Source of the DNA: Carettochelys insculpta
Lineage: Eukaryota; Chordata; Testudines; Carettochelyidae
Assembly (NCBI RefSeq): GCF_033958435.1
Contig: NC_134138.1
Coordinates: 208,329,298-208,393,297 of the forward strand
DNA length: 64,000 bases
Direction of reading: 5' to 3'
A program made the position numbers and the translations under genes. Numbering within the stretch: the stretch's first letter is position 1; every line of letters begins with the position of its first letter. A model generated the notes under the pieces. That model saw only the letters and a list, made by a program, of their open reading frames with translations. It ran no database searches and was not told where the DNA came from. This document shows positions 11,853 through 23,026 of this stretch, in pieces.

Positions 11853-14676
11853 TTGTATATGTAAAAAATACTCCCTTTTGTCTGTTGAAAAAAATTCCCT
11901 GGAACCTAATCCCCCATTTACATTTATTCTTATGGGAAAGTTAGATTCACTTAACATCATTTACTTAATGTAGAATTTTTCAGGAACCTAACTACAACAT
12001 TAAACAAGGAGTTACTGTGCCATTAAACACATTAGCTGTCCTTTCACCTGTTTTCTATGAGTTGTACGTATTTACACTTAGTTTTACAATAGCAAACATT
12101 AAGCAACACACCTTTCTAGTTACCTCCTAGTTCTCTAGGGGGTGAACATCCTTCCATCTTGAATTGCCACTGTGAAAAGAGAGAAATCCCATATTTGCTT
12201 TGTGACTTTACTGTTATTTGGAAAAGCACCTTTGTGCGCTTTAGGTGCTTGGATGCTATTGGAAGCTAAAACAAATGTTTAAAGCTGGTAACATTGGCAA
12301 TTGGATTTCAGTTTCTTGTGGAAGAAATAAGTAAAGGTAAGAGATGTCACAGAGTGATAGATAAGAGGGCCAGAGAGGGGAACTAAAATCATCTAGACGG
12401 ACCTCTGGTATATCACAAGCCATTGACACCACACAGCAACTGCATATCAAGTCCAACAATCAAAATGAGAGCAAAGTATTAAAACCCCACAGGATTCTAG
12501 ACCCCTTATGTGTGAGAGAGAGAATAGGAGGCAGTGAGGTGCAGCAGTGATTGGGACCCGTGCAATGTTAGAGAAACGTGGATTAAAGCTTTCCGCACAG
12601 TTGAGAAAGGCCTCAAACTTTTCATATGTTACTGAGTGCACAAGAAGAAGTAAGTGGGCTCTTATTTTACATTTGCAGATTTCGTAGTTGTGCACACTCA
12701 TGTATATTAATTTCTGTGGTTACAAGCATCTGCAAGTTCAAAATTGGAGTTTAGGCCATGGGTCCTCTACTGCCAAAGAAAGCAAGCCTCCCACAACTTC
12801 AAAGTGCCAGAGCTATCCCTTTTCCATTGTAAACTGTGTGGATATGAGAAGGAGGGTAAAAAACTAGAGGTGACTAACATCTTTGTGAGAGAAGTTCCAG
12901 CACTGTGATGGGATTAGATTAAATTTGCACTAGTCTGATTCTCATTACAATCCCAGACAGCAGGCTGGATTCATGTTGCACTGTTTTGTGTTCTCGTTAT
13001 CATTTTTGTCACAAGGGTGACGTTGTTAATCCATCACGCACCCAGCAAAAGACATCAGCCAGCAACTGCATTACCGTGACCTTTCCAGAGCTCTGCAATT
13101 TGACAGGCTGTCCTGTTCTGCTTTGTTCCTATTTGCAGTTTCTCAGCCTGTGAAAGTGAGACAGGATGACCATTAATCTTTGTGAATAGAAAATTGAACT
13201 GCCTGTTTTCAAAGGAATAGAGTGTCTCTAAACTTATGATGTCCTGTTCTCATCTGTAGTTAGAATGTCATTGTTCAGCCATAGATAACTTCCTTAATGT
13301 TGGGGTGTCCTTATTTGATAGGTGAGTCTATTAGTGATCTCAGCTTATTTTGTATATATCGGTTCATTGCCAAGGAGAATTTCTGGTTGTAAGGTGCACA
13401 TGTTCCAACCCTAACATAAACAAAAGCTGGTGTCAGTATATACTTCTGCAGTTATCTGGCATTATACAAAAAAACAAACAAAACAAAAACTACAACAACA
13501 AAACCTCCTTTAAACATAATATTCCCAGTTCTCCAGTAACCCAAAGTGTGGCTGACGGAAGGTGCAGGGGTAGTGTCTGTGGGCAGTAGGACATGAAGCC
13601 CTGCAGCCTATGAGCTGCTGTCAGAGGGGTCTGCTGTTTGCTTGTGGGAGCTGCCCAAGGAAAGTTTCACCCCTCCCCTCCAGAGCCTGCATTCGTTCCC
13701 CGTCCTGCACCCTAACTCCCTGTGAAAGTGAAGGTGGGGGAGAGTGAACAACAGGGAGAGAAGGGTTAGAATGCGCAGGGGTAGGGCCCCAGGGGCATGG
13801 CCTCGTGGAAAGGGCAGGGCTGGGGAAGGGTCTTTATGTTTGTGCAATTGGACAGTTGGCAATGCTACAGGGGGTGGGCATGTGGAAGCCAGGGCCATGC
13901 CAGAAGAGTGCCCCCAGCAGCACTGCTGGCAGCTCACTGGGCGCCAGCCTGCACACATACAGCACTGCCCACTCGTCAGGCAGATTGCATCTGCACAGGC
14001 GTGTCTTGTACGTGTGCGTGGGGGCCATTGCCTGTTCTTTCCCTGGGGCCTGGAATTGTTACTGTTGGTCCTGGCTACGTGAAATGCCTTTGTGTTAGCT
14101 TTATAGCCTACTGCTCAAATAAGAAAGCACGAAGAGCTGGACTGTAACCCTATAATCCTGCCTCAATCAGGGACAATTCAGAGCTGCACAAAGTCAGAAA
14201 AAGAGCAGGAAGCAGAATATGACTCTCTTCGCATTTCATCCAGTGCTGCTACTGTCATTAAGAGAACAAGATGTTAAATGATTTGGGATAGTTTCTGCAG
14301 TTTTACTGAAAATATATTGAATGCATTATATTTTAGAGCATCAAGTACCATGATCAGCCTTCCTGTCTTCCTCAATTGTTGGCCCAAACTAGCACAGCTC
14401 TGCATCAGTCTATCACCTCTTGTAATTACATCTAACTAATGTCACCATCAGCGAGACCAACTTTTAAAAGTTCCATATTTTATCAAATCCACTGCCATCA
14501 CTACTCTACTGCAAACACAGCTGGCCATTGCAAATAAACTCCAAACCAATGCCCGTTGTCCCTCATGTTGACATAAACAGTTACATTTGTTTACTGAGAA
14601 GATTTGACATATTTGTTGCAACCACTAAGGAATCTCCATCACGTTAATTCCTTTATCAACTGCACTCAGCCACCTA
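11853..14676. other. Intergenic DNA, one GC-rich repeat-like block
   Basis: No gene recognised. An A-rich tract lies at 13468-13502. The block from about 13600 to 13870 is GC-rich and polypurine-like ('gtgaaagtgaaggtggggg'), ending in 'agttggcaatgctac'. It resembles a common turtle interspersed repeat I cannot name. The overlapping reading frames at 13608-14147 derive from this block and carry no domain signature. Confidence 0.4.
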
Positions 14677-15464
14677 CAGTAAACTCTTTTGTATCCGGCA
14701 TTCTATCACGGGGAACTCTAAAATAACTGGCATTTTAACCAGAAGTAAATTTTAGATATGTTTTTCATAAGTACAATATAGTGAAAGTAAATACAAATAA
14801 ATACAGCAAATACAGTATGGCCACATCTACACAGCCTGGGTCATCAGCTCTGCGGCTGTCAGAGCTGTGCTAAGCAGGTTTCTGGAAATTGCAAATAGCT
14901 TCCATTTGCATACTCACAAGGCTAATTAGCATAACTGCACAAGATTTCACTCATGGCAGAGGGGTCTCCTGGCAGGAAGGAGGCCTTGTAGACGTGTCTC
15001 TGTGGGGTAAACCCTTCTCTGTCACCAATTCTTTGTGCCTGAAAGGGGCATCCCTTATGCCTAAAGGGGCTTAGGGTGCTAGCAGGCAGAGGCACATCGA
15101 CATGGGCTCTTTCCTTCTGGCAGACCCCTCTGGGCAGAGTGAAATCTTGTGCAGTTATGCTAATTAGCTGTGTGAGTATGCAAATGGGAAGACACTTGCA
15201 GTTTCCAGAAAGCTGCTTAGCATAGCTGTGCGGGCAGCAGAGCTGAAGACCCAGGCTGTGTAGATGTGGCCTATAAGTTTACAGTGCACAATACAACTGT
15301 GGGTGGTGAGCAAAGTACTCTGCATACAGTTTTGTTTGTTTCTTAATGTCTAATCTTGTTCTTTAGTGTTATGCATTTCTAGGTATACCTCTCTATTCTC
15401 CAGAATATTTGGATATCCAGCAACGTCCTGGTACCGGAGCTGCTGGATGTGGAAGAGTTTACCA
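14677..15464. mobile_element. Tigger/pogo-like element with TA target and nested MITE
   Basis: Left end cagtaaactcttttgtatcc at 14677; right end finishing 'tggatgtggaagagtttacca' at 15464. These are inverted copies with a few mismatches, each flanked by TA. A second element (14819-15271) is inserted inside. Removing it leaves an element of about 330 bp, too short for a transposase gene. Confidence 0.7.
14819..15271. mobile_element. Long palindromic MITE nested in the Tigger-like element
   Basis: Ends ggccacatctacacagcctg and, inverted, caggctgtgtagatgtggcc are exact complements. The inverted similarity continues inward through 'tttgcatactcacaaggcta', 'agcataactgcacaagattt' and 'cagaggggtct'. 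TAT is repeated at both flanks (14816-14818 and 15272-15274). Both arms exceed 150 bp, so it could form a large hairpin. No coding capacity. Confidence 0.85.
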
Positions 15465-16159
15465 TAAAGTGGTGTTTTTTAAGTGTGTCTCACTGCCACT
15501 GCTAAATGTGATGGAAGAGCATAGCTATGTGAAATCAGCCTGACTGCAGAGTCCACCTAACTCCTCAGGAGCTCCATTTTAGTTTGGCTATTGACTTGTC
15601 AACACTGCAATGTAGCCCTGGATCTGTAGCACTAAAGCATGCAAGATCTGTGTTTGTAAGCCTGCACTTGAACTTCCACACTGAACATTGACCCTAGGTT
15701 AGCATTGCTGGACCTGGGTCTCACACACTGCACTACACAGACTTGAGTCAATCCAGGCTTCCTCATTCCTTCCACAAGTGTACCTGCCCCAGTTCTTTGT
15801 GTATGGTGCACTGTGGGAAAACTTGACTGCCCATCCTCCGGCACTTTTCCAGAAGTCATTTCAGCCTGCCAATACATCCTGCCAAGTTGTCCTGTAGGCC
15901 TGCATGCTCCTGGAAAATATAGACATCAACACAGGTGAGGCACCATTTGGAGAACGTGTACTGCTTGCGCTTTCACTCCTGTCAGGAAATGGTCACAGAT
16001 TCTGTGACGTGTTAGGAGACACATCAGTGGCATTAAAAATGGCACATATCAAAGGAAGAAGATGATACAGACATAGCATGATCGAACCTATTCATGCCCC
16101 GACTCTTTGCATAGTTGCTTATGCCCCCCTGTGTAGACTGGTGTTTCTACATCACACTG

Positions 16160-17010
16160 TCATGTGGACTTGGTCTGGTTAACAAGGTGTCTAGAACTTC
16201 TGCATGGAGAAAGAGTCATTTCTGGAGCTTTGGAAGCAGCTTGCCCTGACCCTCTTCTCTCAGGAAGCACACATGAAGGCAGCCATGCTGATTCAGAAGT
16301 GGCTTGCCACAATCATCTAGAAGGTGGGCCCTTCCAATCACTATGGGTTCCTAGCCAACAAATTTGTTAACAAGTTTACTGTGGGGACTATGTTGGTGGA
16401 GGTTTCTGAGGTGCTCAGGTAGGTGGGGATATATACAATGTTCCTGAAGTCATTACTGGCTTTGAGAGACTGTGGTTTTTAAGTGTGTCTTAATAGGTTG
16501 AATGTGTCTACAGTTTGCTCTCCTCAAAGAGCGTGAATCCATACATTGGGAAAGGTATTTGATGCAGGCCATTGTTGACCACAGAAGCCATCAGCTTATC
16601 CACGCCAGTGTGGGCGGCACAAGAAAAGTGCATGCTGCCAGGGTTTTCCACCCCTCAGGAGTATATCTTCACTTCATGGATAGTCTGGGTCACTATTCCA
16701 ACCAAATGACATTGCTATAAACAGAGTAAAGGTTTTGACTGTTTTTCTAGGGGACCTAAAGTATCCTCTTTTGCCTTTGGTTATGCAACTATATTCTGAT
16801 CTCCAAGGCTCTGGGAGAAGGGAGTTATTTAATTACACTCTTGGTTGGTGTAGAAAAATAGACGACTATAAATTTGCCAGGTTGAAATTCCATGTGATGC
16901 TGTTTAGAGAACCATTTCATTTCCAGCGTTATCAAGGCTGTCCACTGTATTGAGGCTTCTTGTGCTCTTCCTCATATTTGTGAAGCCCAGAATGAGCCAT
17001 TTATACCTCA
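16160..17010 (+). pseudogene. PIF/Harbinger DDE transposase, frameshifted remnant
   Basis: Fragments in three reading frames match a Harbinger transposase in order. At 16339-16420 there is 'HYGFLANKFVNKFTVGT', which corresponds to the helix-turn-helix segment before the catalytic domain and ends in a stop. At 16559-16700 come 'QAIVDHRSHQLIHASVGG' and 'ARVFHPSGVY', the strand around the second catalytic region. At 16735-16953 come 'GDLKYPLLP' and 'FNYTLGWCRKIDDYKF', matching the GDxAYPL and final catalytic blocks. The position where the family has Glu appears as Asp. After 16953 the sequence still resembles the family's C-terminal cysteine/histidine 'CxLHNxCE' motif out of frame. Multiple frameshifts and stops make it non-functional. 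Confidence 0.65.
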
Positions 17011-17559
17011 GTGGACTCATGATGGTAATGGACTGCTAAACCTCTAAGCTCAACCAAAAGTACAACTCAAGCAGAATGCAGACAGGGAACAGAAACCAGG
17101 GATTCTTAACAGAAATCAGGGATTCTTTGTGCATTCACATTATGGACTTGTATGCACCAAAAGAAGATGGAATATAGTATGTTTATGAATCTGCTCCTAT
17201 AGCAATTTTAACAGTAAATGAAGTACAGTGCAGTGGAAGAGAGATGTGGTTGTGATAAATTTCTAATTATGGATGATTTGACTGCATATACAGGGGATGG
17301 GCTCAGGAACTGTGGGTTGTGTGACAGGAACTGTGGATTTGCATTATGGATTGATCTTAAAAGATAAGATGAGCAACTGTGTTTAGATACAGCTCCCCAG
17401 ATGTGCCCTAATCTTTATACTTTGAAATACCCTCACATCATATAAAGTTTCCTAGTGAAATAAATGACTTTGTTATCATGGTAGTGCTGCCAAATAAATA
17501 ACGTAAAGAATTGAAAAGCAGGCCAGCTCTCATTAAAAGCACAAAAAATCAGTATGAGG

Positions 17560-18440
17560 TGGTATATGCACACCCCATTCTGGAGAGCAGGCACACAACA
17601 CAGTGTTGCTGGGGCAGGTGGACACCATTGTTACTGCTTCTCATCTGTCTGTGACAAGGTCAGTCTTTTATCATGGGGAGCAAGGCCTAATGGCCCAGGT
17701 CCATAGAGCCATTCTTTGTGGGGTGTTACAGCCTACTGTCCTACACCAATAGGACTTCCAACAAGGGGGTGGGACAGTAGCCCCAGTAGAGGGCCTAGGG
17801 CCACCCGACTCCATCAGACCCTGATCCAAGATTCTGGTAGTAGTGGAGTGGTTTACCACTAGCTGGTCTACCACTAGCTCAGTAAGGAATCCTGCTGAGC
17901 TACTTCAGGTGGGAGATACCACTTGAACACTCTCCCTGGGTTACTTCCTACCATCCCTGCTGGCAGGGCAATGTGTGAAGCTTCAGGGTCCTCAGGCTCT
18001 GCCACACAAGTCACTTCCCATGGCTCTGCCAGCTCTGGGGGCATGTTCCAGTCTCCCGAGTCTCCAGCTTTTGCTCTTAGCACCTGTGGAGGGGTCTATC
18101 TCTGGAGCTCTGGACACAGGTCCTCGCTCTCCAGTATCCAGCTCAGACTTAGCTGAGCTGCTCCATTTTACACTAACCCAGCACTTGGAGCATACTCAGT
18201 GTGGTTTGGGGAGCAGGACTTCCTCTACCCACAATCAGTTGACCCCTTCCAGCTCAGTGCAGGGTTTGCACATCCCATCATACAGTAATGGAATGAAAGC
18301 GCATAACACAGACATTGAACAGTGAAACCTATGCAAACAAATATGTTCCCTTCTTCCAGGTTTCCTGTCTCCTCTCCAGTGTGTTCCTGATCTTCTGGAC
18401 ACCATACCATGGAGGGGACTCAGGTGGAGCAGAAGCCTGA
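17560..18440. mobile_element. Probable LTR-type retroelement fragment
   Basis: GC-richer block between the two Harbinger gene remnants, with text such as 'gggacagtagccccagtaga' and 'ctgctggcagggcaatgtgt' that I associate with LTR elements of turtles. No terminal repeats or polymerase domains were seen. The reading frames at 17874-18585 on both strands have no recognisable domains. The classification is tentative. Confidence 0.3.
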
Positions 18441-18829
18441 GCATTTGCAAGCATGCTGTGTGGTGCTCCGGCAGTGATTTAGAGAATCTGGGGCTCCAGC
18501 CACTGCCACTGCTACTTCCAGGATTACTGGGCCATGGGGCAACTGCTCCCTTTGCATCCCTGTCAGTGGGCCTGCCTGGAGCCAAACACCGGTGGGGCTA
18601 CTTCTGCCTTTTCTATTGCTGCTGCAATTTCCACATAGGCTGCTCCTCTGGGTGTCATCACATGGTTCCTCTGACTATGAACCAGGACATCCTGCAGCTG
18701 CTGTGGCAGCAGAGCTTTCTTGGGGACTCCTTTGAGCATCAGAGTCATGATTAGTTGGATCTGGTGGTTTCTTGCTGCCTTCCTGTTTTATTTGGGTGTC
18801 AGCAGATTCCTGTCCCAGCTAGCCGGGCT

Positions 18830-19185
18830 GTTGTGAACTTCTAGGAACTCAGTATTCAGTGCAGTACTCAGCACCCAGTCACATTGATCACAAAAGGGGC
18901 AAGATGATGGGGAGCTCCCAGATATGTGGTTCTTATTCCTTGCTTTCAGGTGGTCATTCCTGAGCTGCTTAATCCGTTCTCTGGTCAGCTGTCATGTTCT
19001 GCCAGCTTGTGTGCTATTTCTTGGCACTCAGTGTCATTTCCAGTACTCTTACAAAAGCCCAACATCCTGCTCACCTCACATCAGAGGTTTTCCAGAAACC
19101 ATCTATGCCCTCATGGCCTGGTAGCAGTGTGCTTGGCAAAGGATGCCTTCTTGAAGTAGTCCGTGAGAACAGAGGAGATGATTAA
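18830..19185 (-). pseudogene. Myb/SANT-like DNA-binding remnant of the Harbinger element
   Basis: Reading leftward from about 18990, the minus strand gives an uninterrupted segment containing 'RIKQLRNDHLKARNKN', 'SGSSPSSCPF' and 'CDWVLS'. This fits the third helix and tail of Myb/SANT-like (MSANTD-type) DNA-binding domains carried as the second gene of vertebrate Harbinger elements. The family pattern is R-I-K-x-L-R...K-x-x-N...SG...PFYD-x-L-D-x-I-L. A TGA lies just upstream in the same frame and no clean start survives, so it is a pseudogene. The call is from pattern memory and the N-terminal part is not resolved. Confidence 0.5.
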
Positions 19186-19525
19186 TTGTGGTTGGAGTTC
19201 AGCAGTCAGAACAAAATGTAAGGGCTAAATGCTGAGAACCACGCCGGTGTTTCCTGAGCATTGATTGGCTAATCTTGGGAAAGAAAGGTCAAGCAACACT
19301 GGCCCATGGGATTATGGGTAGCATTGGTAGACTCTCAGGAGGCAAGTCTGAGGTTTTGGGATTGAGCTCAGTGGGACCTGGGCGTACACCTCTCTCAAAT
19401 AGATCCTAGGGTCTAGGTCCTGAGAGCTTACTGACCTAAATCCGACAGATATGGGTGCAGATGGGTGGGGGATTGGGCTTGAATGTGAATGTACATGACC
19501 TTAAATTGCAGTGTAGTCATAACCC

Positions 19526-20551
19526 ATATTAACCTAACCATATATGAGATAAAACCCTTGAACCACATCTTCTGAAACCCTTGATTCCAATTTGCTGTGG
19601 CTTGTTCTCTGTATTCTGTGACTTAGAAAAATTAATTGACTCAGAAGTGATTTTTTTTCATTTGGTGGTATGATGCTAGTTAGCTTTAAAACATGTGCAG
19701 CATCATTTAGTACTGAGTATATCTACACTTTAAATTAAAACCTGTGGTGGGGCAGTCTTAGAGCCTCGGTCAACTGAATCAGAGTTGTGGGGCTCAGGCT
19801 GCAGGACTAAAAATAGCAGTGCTGACATTCCCAAGTCACAGTACTCAACAAAGAAAGAAATGCCATTGGGCCATATTTGTCCCTGAGGTAAGTCAGCCAA
19901 AGTTACATCAGTCTGTTTTACCTTCCTTGGCACGTGAGTGCTTTCTGACATTGTTGAACGTGTTCTGATCAGTGCTTTAAAATTTCTCTCAAAATTGACC
20001 TATTTAAATACTTCCTTGCAGGCTGCCTACTGCCTATTTATATGAGTGGAATATTGAAACCTACACTTAGAGCTGCCACTTCAGCACTATTTTCAATTGT
20101 TAAAACGTCTATTTTTATTTTGTTTCATTTTTGAAGTGGGAAGAATTTGTGGCTGCACTGCCCCAGGCAAATCAATGGCTGTGAGTAAAAGGACACTTAT
20201 TTCTAGTACTTCTTTCTCTCTAACTGGAAATTAAAATTGATTTCATTGCATTCTGTATTTGGGTCTCTTTATATGCTACAGTGAATTCTAGCCCTGATAA
20301 ATCACTGTTTAAAAATAACATTGGGGTTGTTTTTTTGTGCCCAAGCACTCTAATAAAAATGTGCTGGTAGGAAGTCAAAGACTCTTCTTTTTTTTGTTTG
20401 CTTTTTTATGAAAGGCCATGCTTATACGCTAAGAAAAAAATGAAAAGGACACACATAAAAGCAAAGTGAAGGAAAATTACAGAAGGCCAGTTCAGAGTCA
20501 TAGAAAAGTCAGAGCAAAAGAGAAGAAAAGTGACAATGCTAAAATCACACA
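19526..20551. other. Intergenic DNA with a Harbinger-type MITE fragment
   Basis: 19716-19840 ('tatatctacactttaaatta' followed by 'aaacctgtggtggggcagtc' and 'gggctcaggctgcaggact') resembles the head of a short Harbinger-derived MITE without a matching right end. The remainder is AT-rich with T-runs near 20325 and 20390. No gene was seen. Confidence 0.4.
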
Positions 20552-20709
20552 GGCCGTGTCTACACTTGCATTCCTCTTTCGAAAGAGGCATGCAAATGAG
20601 GGAATCAAAAATGCAAATGAGGTGAACATTTATGTATCTGGTGCCTCATTTGTATATTCTTCTTTTGAAAGAGCTTCTTTTGAAAGAAGAAGAGCAGTGT
20701 AGATGCAGC
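20552..20709. mobile_element. Short 'tctacact'-ended MITE
   Basis: Begins ggccgtgtctacacttgcat and contains the self-complementary 'cctctttcgaaagagg'. It ends 'gcagtgtagatgcagc', an imperfect inverted copy of the start. Direct flanking duplication is not evident. Further 'cttcgaaaaaaccc' sequence to about 20760 may belong to the same element. Confidence 0.55.
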
Positions 20710-21033
20710 TCTTTCAAAAGTAAACCCCATCTTCGAAAAAACCCTTCTTCCCACAGAGAGCAAACTGAATATGAGGCAGATATATTCTCATGGAAGATCC
20801 AGAAGCACCATTTTAATTCACCCTTAAGATGAATTTCATTGTTTGGGCTCCTTGAATTTCCCAGGATTAAGAGGAGTTAAGAGATAGTAAGTGCTTCCAG
20901 GCCCTTCAAGGGTTAACATTGAAGGTCTCATTACACTGAAAATGTACTGAGTATCTGGTAAATTCCAGGCTATTAACAAAGAACTTACACTGACATTGCC
21001 ATGTATGATTCTTGAATCTGTTTGCACCATCTT

Positions 21034-21339
21034 GGATACTTCTACACTAAGAGAAATCTTTGAAATAGCCATGCAAATGGCCATTTCGAAGATTACTAAT
21101 GAGGTGCTGAAATGCATATTCAGCACCTGATTAGCATGCCGCTGGCCGCAGCTCTTTGAATTCAGGGATTTCGAAGTTGTCTGGGTTCTTTTCAAAAGAA
21201 CCCTGACAACTTTGAAATCCCTGAATTCAAAGAGCTGCGGCCAGCGGCATGCTAATGAGGTGCTGAATATGCATTTCAGAACCTCATTAGTAATTTTTGC
21301 ATGGCCATTTTGAAGGTTTGTGCCAGTGTAGACATGGCC
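21034..21339. mobile_element. Nearly perfect palindromic MITE
   Basis: Same family as 11434-11849. The left arm 'ggatacttctacactaagag...catgcaaatggccatttcga' and the right arm '...gcatggccattttgaagg...agtgtagacatggcc' are inverted. The centre is almost a perfect palindrome: 'gagctgcggccagcggcatg' is complementary to 'catgccgctggccgcagctc', and 'tttgaattcagggatttc' to its partner. No reading frame of its own; the minus-strand frame 20836-21429 is an artefact of reading through it. Confidence 0.85.
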
Positions 21340-21356
21340 ATTATGACCAAAATAAA

Positions 21357-21925
21357 TAATAGATTTATAGAACTGGAACGTACCTTGAGAGGTTATCAAG
21401 TCCAGTTCTCTGCGCTCTTGGAAAGACAAAGCACCATCTAGATCACCCTGACAAGTGTTTGTCTAACCACTGTAAAAACTCACCAATGATTGAGATCCCA
21501 CCATTTCCCGAGGAAATTTATTCTAGTGTTGAACCATCCTGATGGAACAAAACAGCAGTCATGTAGGACTTTAAAGACTAACAAAGTGATTTATTAGGTG
21601 ATGAGTTTTCGTGGGACAGACCCAGTAGATCTGAAGAAGTGGGTGTGTCCCATGACTGCTTATCACCTAATAAATCACTTGATTGGTCTTTAAAGTGCTA
21701 CATGACTGCTTTTTTGTTTTGTTAGAATACAGAACAACACGGCTACTTCTCTGCTATTATTCAACATCCTGATGGGGAATTTTTCCTAATGTTTAACCTA
21801 AACCTTCCTTTCTGCAATTTAAGTCCATTGCTTCTTGTCCTATCATCATAGTTGAAGGAGAATATTTTTTCTCCCTCCTTTTTATAATAAACTTTTAGAT
21901 AATTGAAAGTTATGTAGATGTGACA
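21357..21925 (-). mobile_element. CR1 LINE 3' end, interrupted by another repeat
   Basis: The left part ('tttatagaactggaacgtac', 'gaggttatcaagtccagttc', 'cctgacaagtgtttgtctaa') and the right part ('ttttcctaatgtttaaccta', 'gcaatttaagtccattgctt', 'cttgtcctatc') are the reverse complement of the 3' region of a CR1 retrotransposon of the reptile/bird type. The element is 5'-truncated, as is normal for CR1. It is split at 21545/21765 by an inserted repeat. This is the strongest single clue to a chelonian or archosaur genome. Confidence 0.85.
21546..21764. mobile_element. Reptile interspersed repeat inserted in the CR1
   Basis: Flanked by the 11-bp duplication catcctgatgg at 21535-21545 and 21765-21775, so the insertion boundary is exact. 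It contains inverted arms: 'cagtcatgtaggactttaaa' with 'atttattaggtgat', against 'atcacctaataaat' with 'tttaaagtgctacatgactg'. A tail 'gaatacagaacaacacggct' 'acttctctgctat' follows. It belongs to a repeat type widespread in reptile genomes whose name I cannot give with certainty. Confidence 0.75.
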
Positions 21926-22117
21926 CTGGGCCCCCATATTTTTTATGAATTTTGAATATAAAAATACATAACAGAAATATGCTTTATGAAAAATGGGGCA
22001 TATAAACTGACATTCAAGAATCTGTAATGCCCTGAATGTGTTCTTTTGTGTGTATCACTCTTGTATGTGAAGTTGGAAATATAAAGTGAGAATATGCTTA
22101 ATCTAGGTCTTCTAGCC

Positions 22118-22200
22118 TGTCAGGAGCAGGAGTTGAACACATGTCTCCAGGAGAGTCTGTGACCTTTACGCGGCACCTTCAAATGCTCGGCCACCCTGAC
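22118..22200 (-). pseudogene. tRNA-Leu (AAG) relic at the array edge
   Basis: Full-length 83-nt tRNA-Leu shape aligned without gaps to the AAG genes of the array, but 19 of 83 positions differ by my count. The acceptor stem still pairs throughout and A73 is kept. The T-stem no longer pairs, the B box is damaged (gtgttcaactcc), and the nearly invariant U33 is A. Decoding triplet is still AAG. The upstream flank 'aagaagggccc' also matches the flank of the intact AAG genes, so this is the outermost unit's AAG copy decaying at the boundary. It is unlikely to be functional. Confidence 0.85.
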
Positions 22201-22240
22201 AACAAGAAGGGCCCAACCCCTTGTTTCTGCCCCCTGCTGG

Positions 22241-22275
22241 CGGTGGCAGGGGGACATGGCCCCCGCCAGCAGGTG
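22241..22275. repeat. GC-rich hairpin upstream of the AAG tRNA
   Basis: 'ctggcgg' and 'ccgccag' with an inner ggggg...ccccc pair form an imperfect stem around 'acatgg'. It lies about 40 bp upstream of the AAG tRNA on its own strand and is present in every unit. No function is known; it may simply reflect composition. Confidence 0.5.
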
Positions 22276-23026
22276 GCCTGCTTTCCCAACCAGGCCCCGG
22301 GGGGCGGGAAAACTCCTGCCAGCAGATCAACAGGAAACCCCTGAAACCAACTGACGCAAAAGAGCAGGGAGCCTCCCTGCCCCCGAGCAACAAAAGCCCG
22401 ACAGCCCACTTTCAGGAGTGGCATTGGGAAGCCACACCTCCCCACAAGGCAGCGCTCTGGACCACTCATTCAGCCCCACCCAGCTGGCAAGTTTTTCTCC
22501 TGGGTGGCAGTCAGTGGAATTCAAAAGGCAGCGGCGCGCCTCACGCCAGCGTACTGCTGGCCTTTTCCCCTTTTCTTTCTGAAAATGGCCACGCTGGAAG
22601 AAAACAGCACGGGGAGAGCCACGCAAGAGCAGGCAGCAAAGAATGCAGCCCAAACGGACACTCGAGCGCATGCAAACGGGGGAGTTTGAGAAGGAGAGCC
22701 CCCTGCTGAACGAACCAGGCGTGAGTAAGTTCCTTTGGGGTGAGTGACTTGGCTTGACTGTTGCTCTGCATTTGTCTTCTCTTTCAGGTGATTTCACTGA
22801 CTGTGTCCGTTGGGATTCTGAGCCTGGGACGTCTTTGAGGCATTGTTGCTTTCCTGAGCCTCGTTGGAATCAGCCTGGGGATCAGCCCTCTGTGATGTTC
22901 TTGGATTTGACAACGACTAGCAGAACCATTGCTGTAACCACGGTCCAAAGCTTCGACCTAACGCTGTGCCAAGTGGGCCAGATGAGGGGTCTCATGAGAG
23001 CTGGTCATTCACGGAATGTCTTGTTG

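Larger units (their letters stand above)
15586..19525. mobile_element. Probable PIF/Harbinger element, two-gene type, decayed
   Basis: Partial inverted ends are visible. 'ggctattgacttgtcaacac' then 'tgcaat' opens near 15586, and the right end, reverse complement 'gggttatgactacactgcaat', closes near 19525. Inside are two gene remnants matching the usual Harbinger pair: a DDE transposase on the plus strand (about 16160-17010) and a Myb/SANT-like DNA-binding protein on the minus strand (about 18840-19180). The middle (17560-18440) appears to contain foreign LTR-type sequence. Target duplication was not resolved, and the element ends are approximate. Confidence 0.5.

Noticed and set aside
13608..14147. 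Frames of 97-116 codons on both strands
   Set aside because: Compositional frames over a GC-rich repeat-like block. No start context, domain or splice structure favours any of them.
20836..21429. 197-codon minus-strand frame
   Set aside because: It reads through the palindromic MITE and into the CR1 end. Repeated peptide pieces mirror the inverted arms.
22731..22787. Apparent intron: gtgagtaag donor and tgtcttctctttcag acceptor
   Set aside because: 57 nt is below the usual vertebrate minimum and no coding exons flank it. The acceptor alone is strong and could be used by an unseen upstream donor, but nothing shows this.
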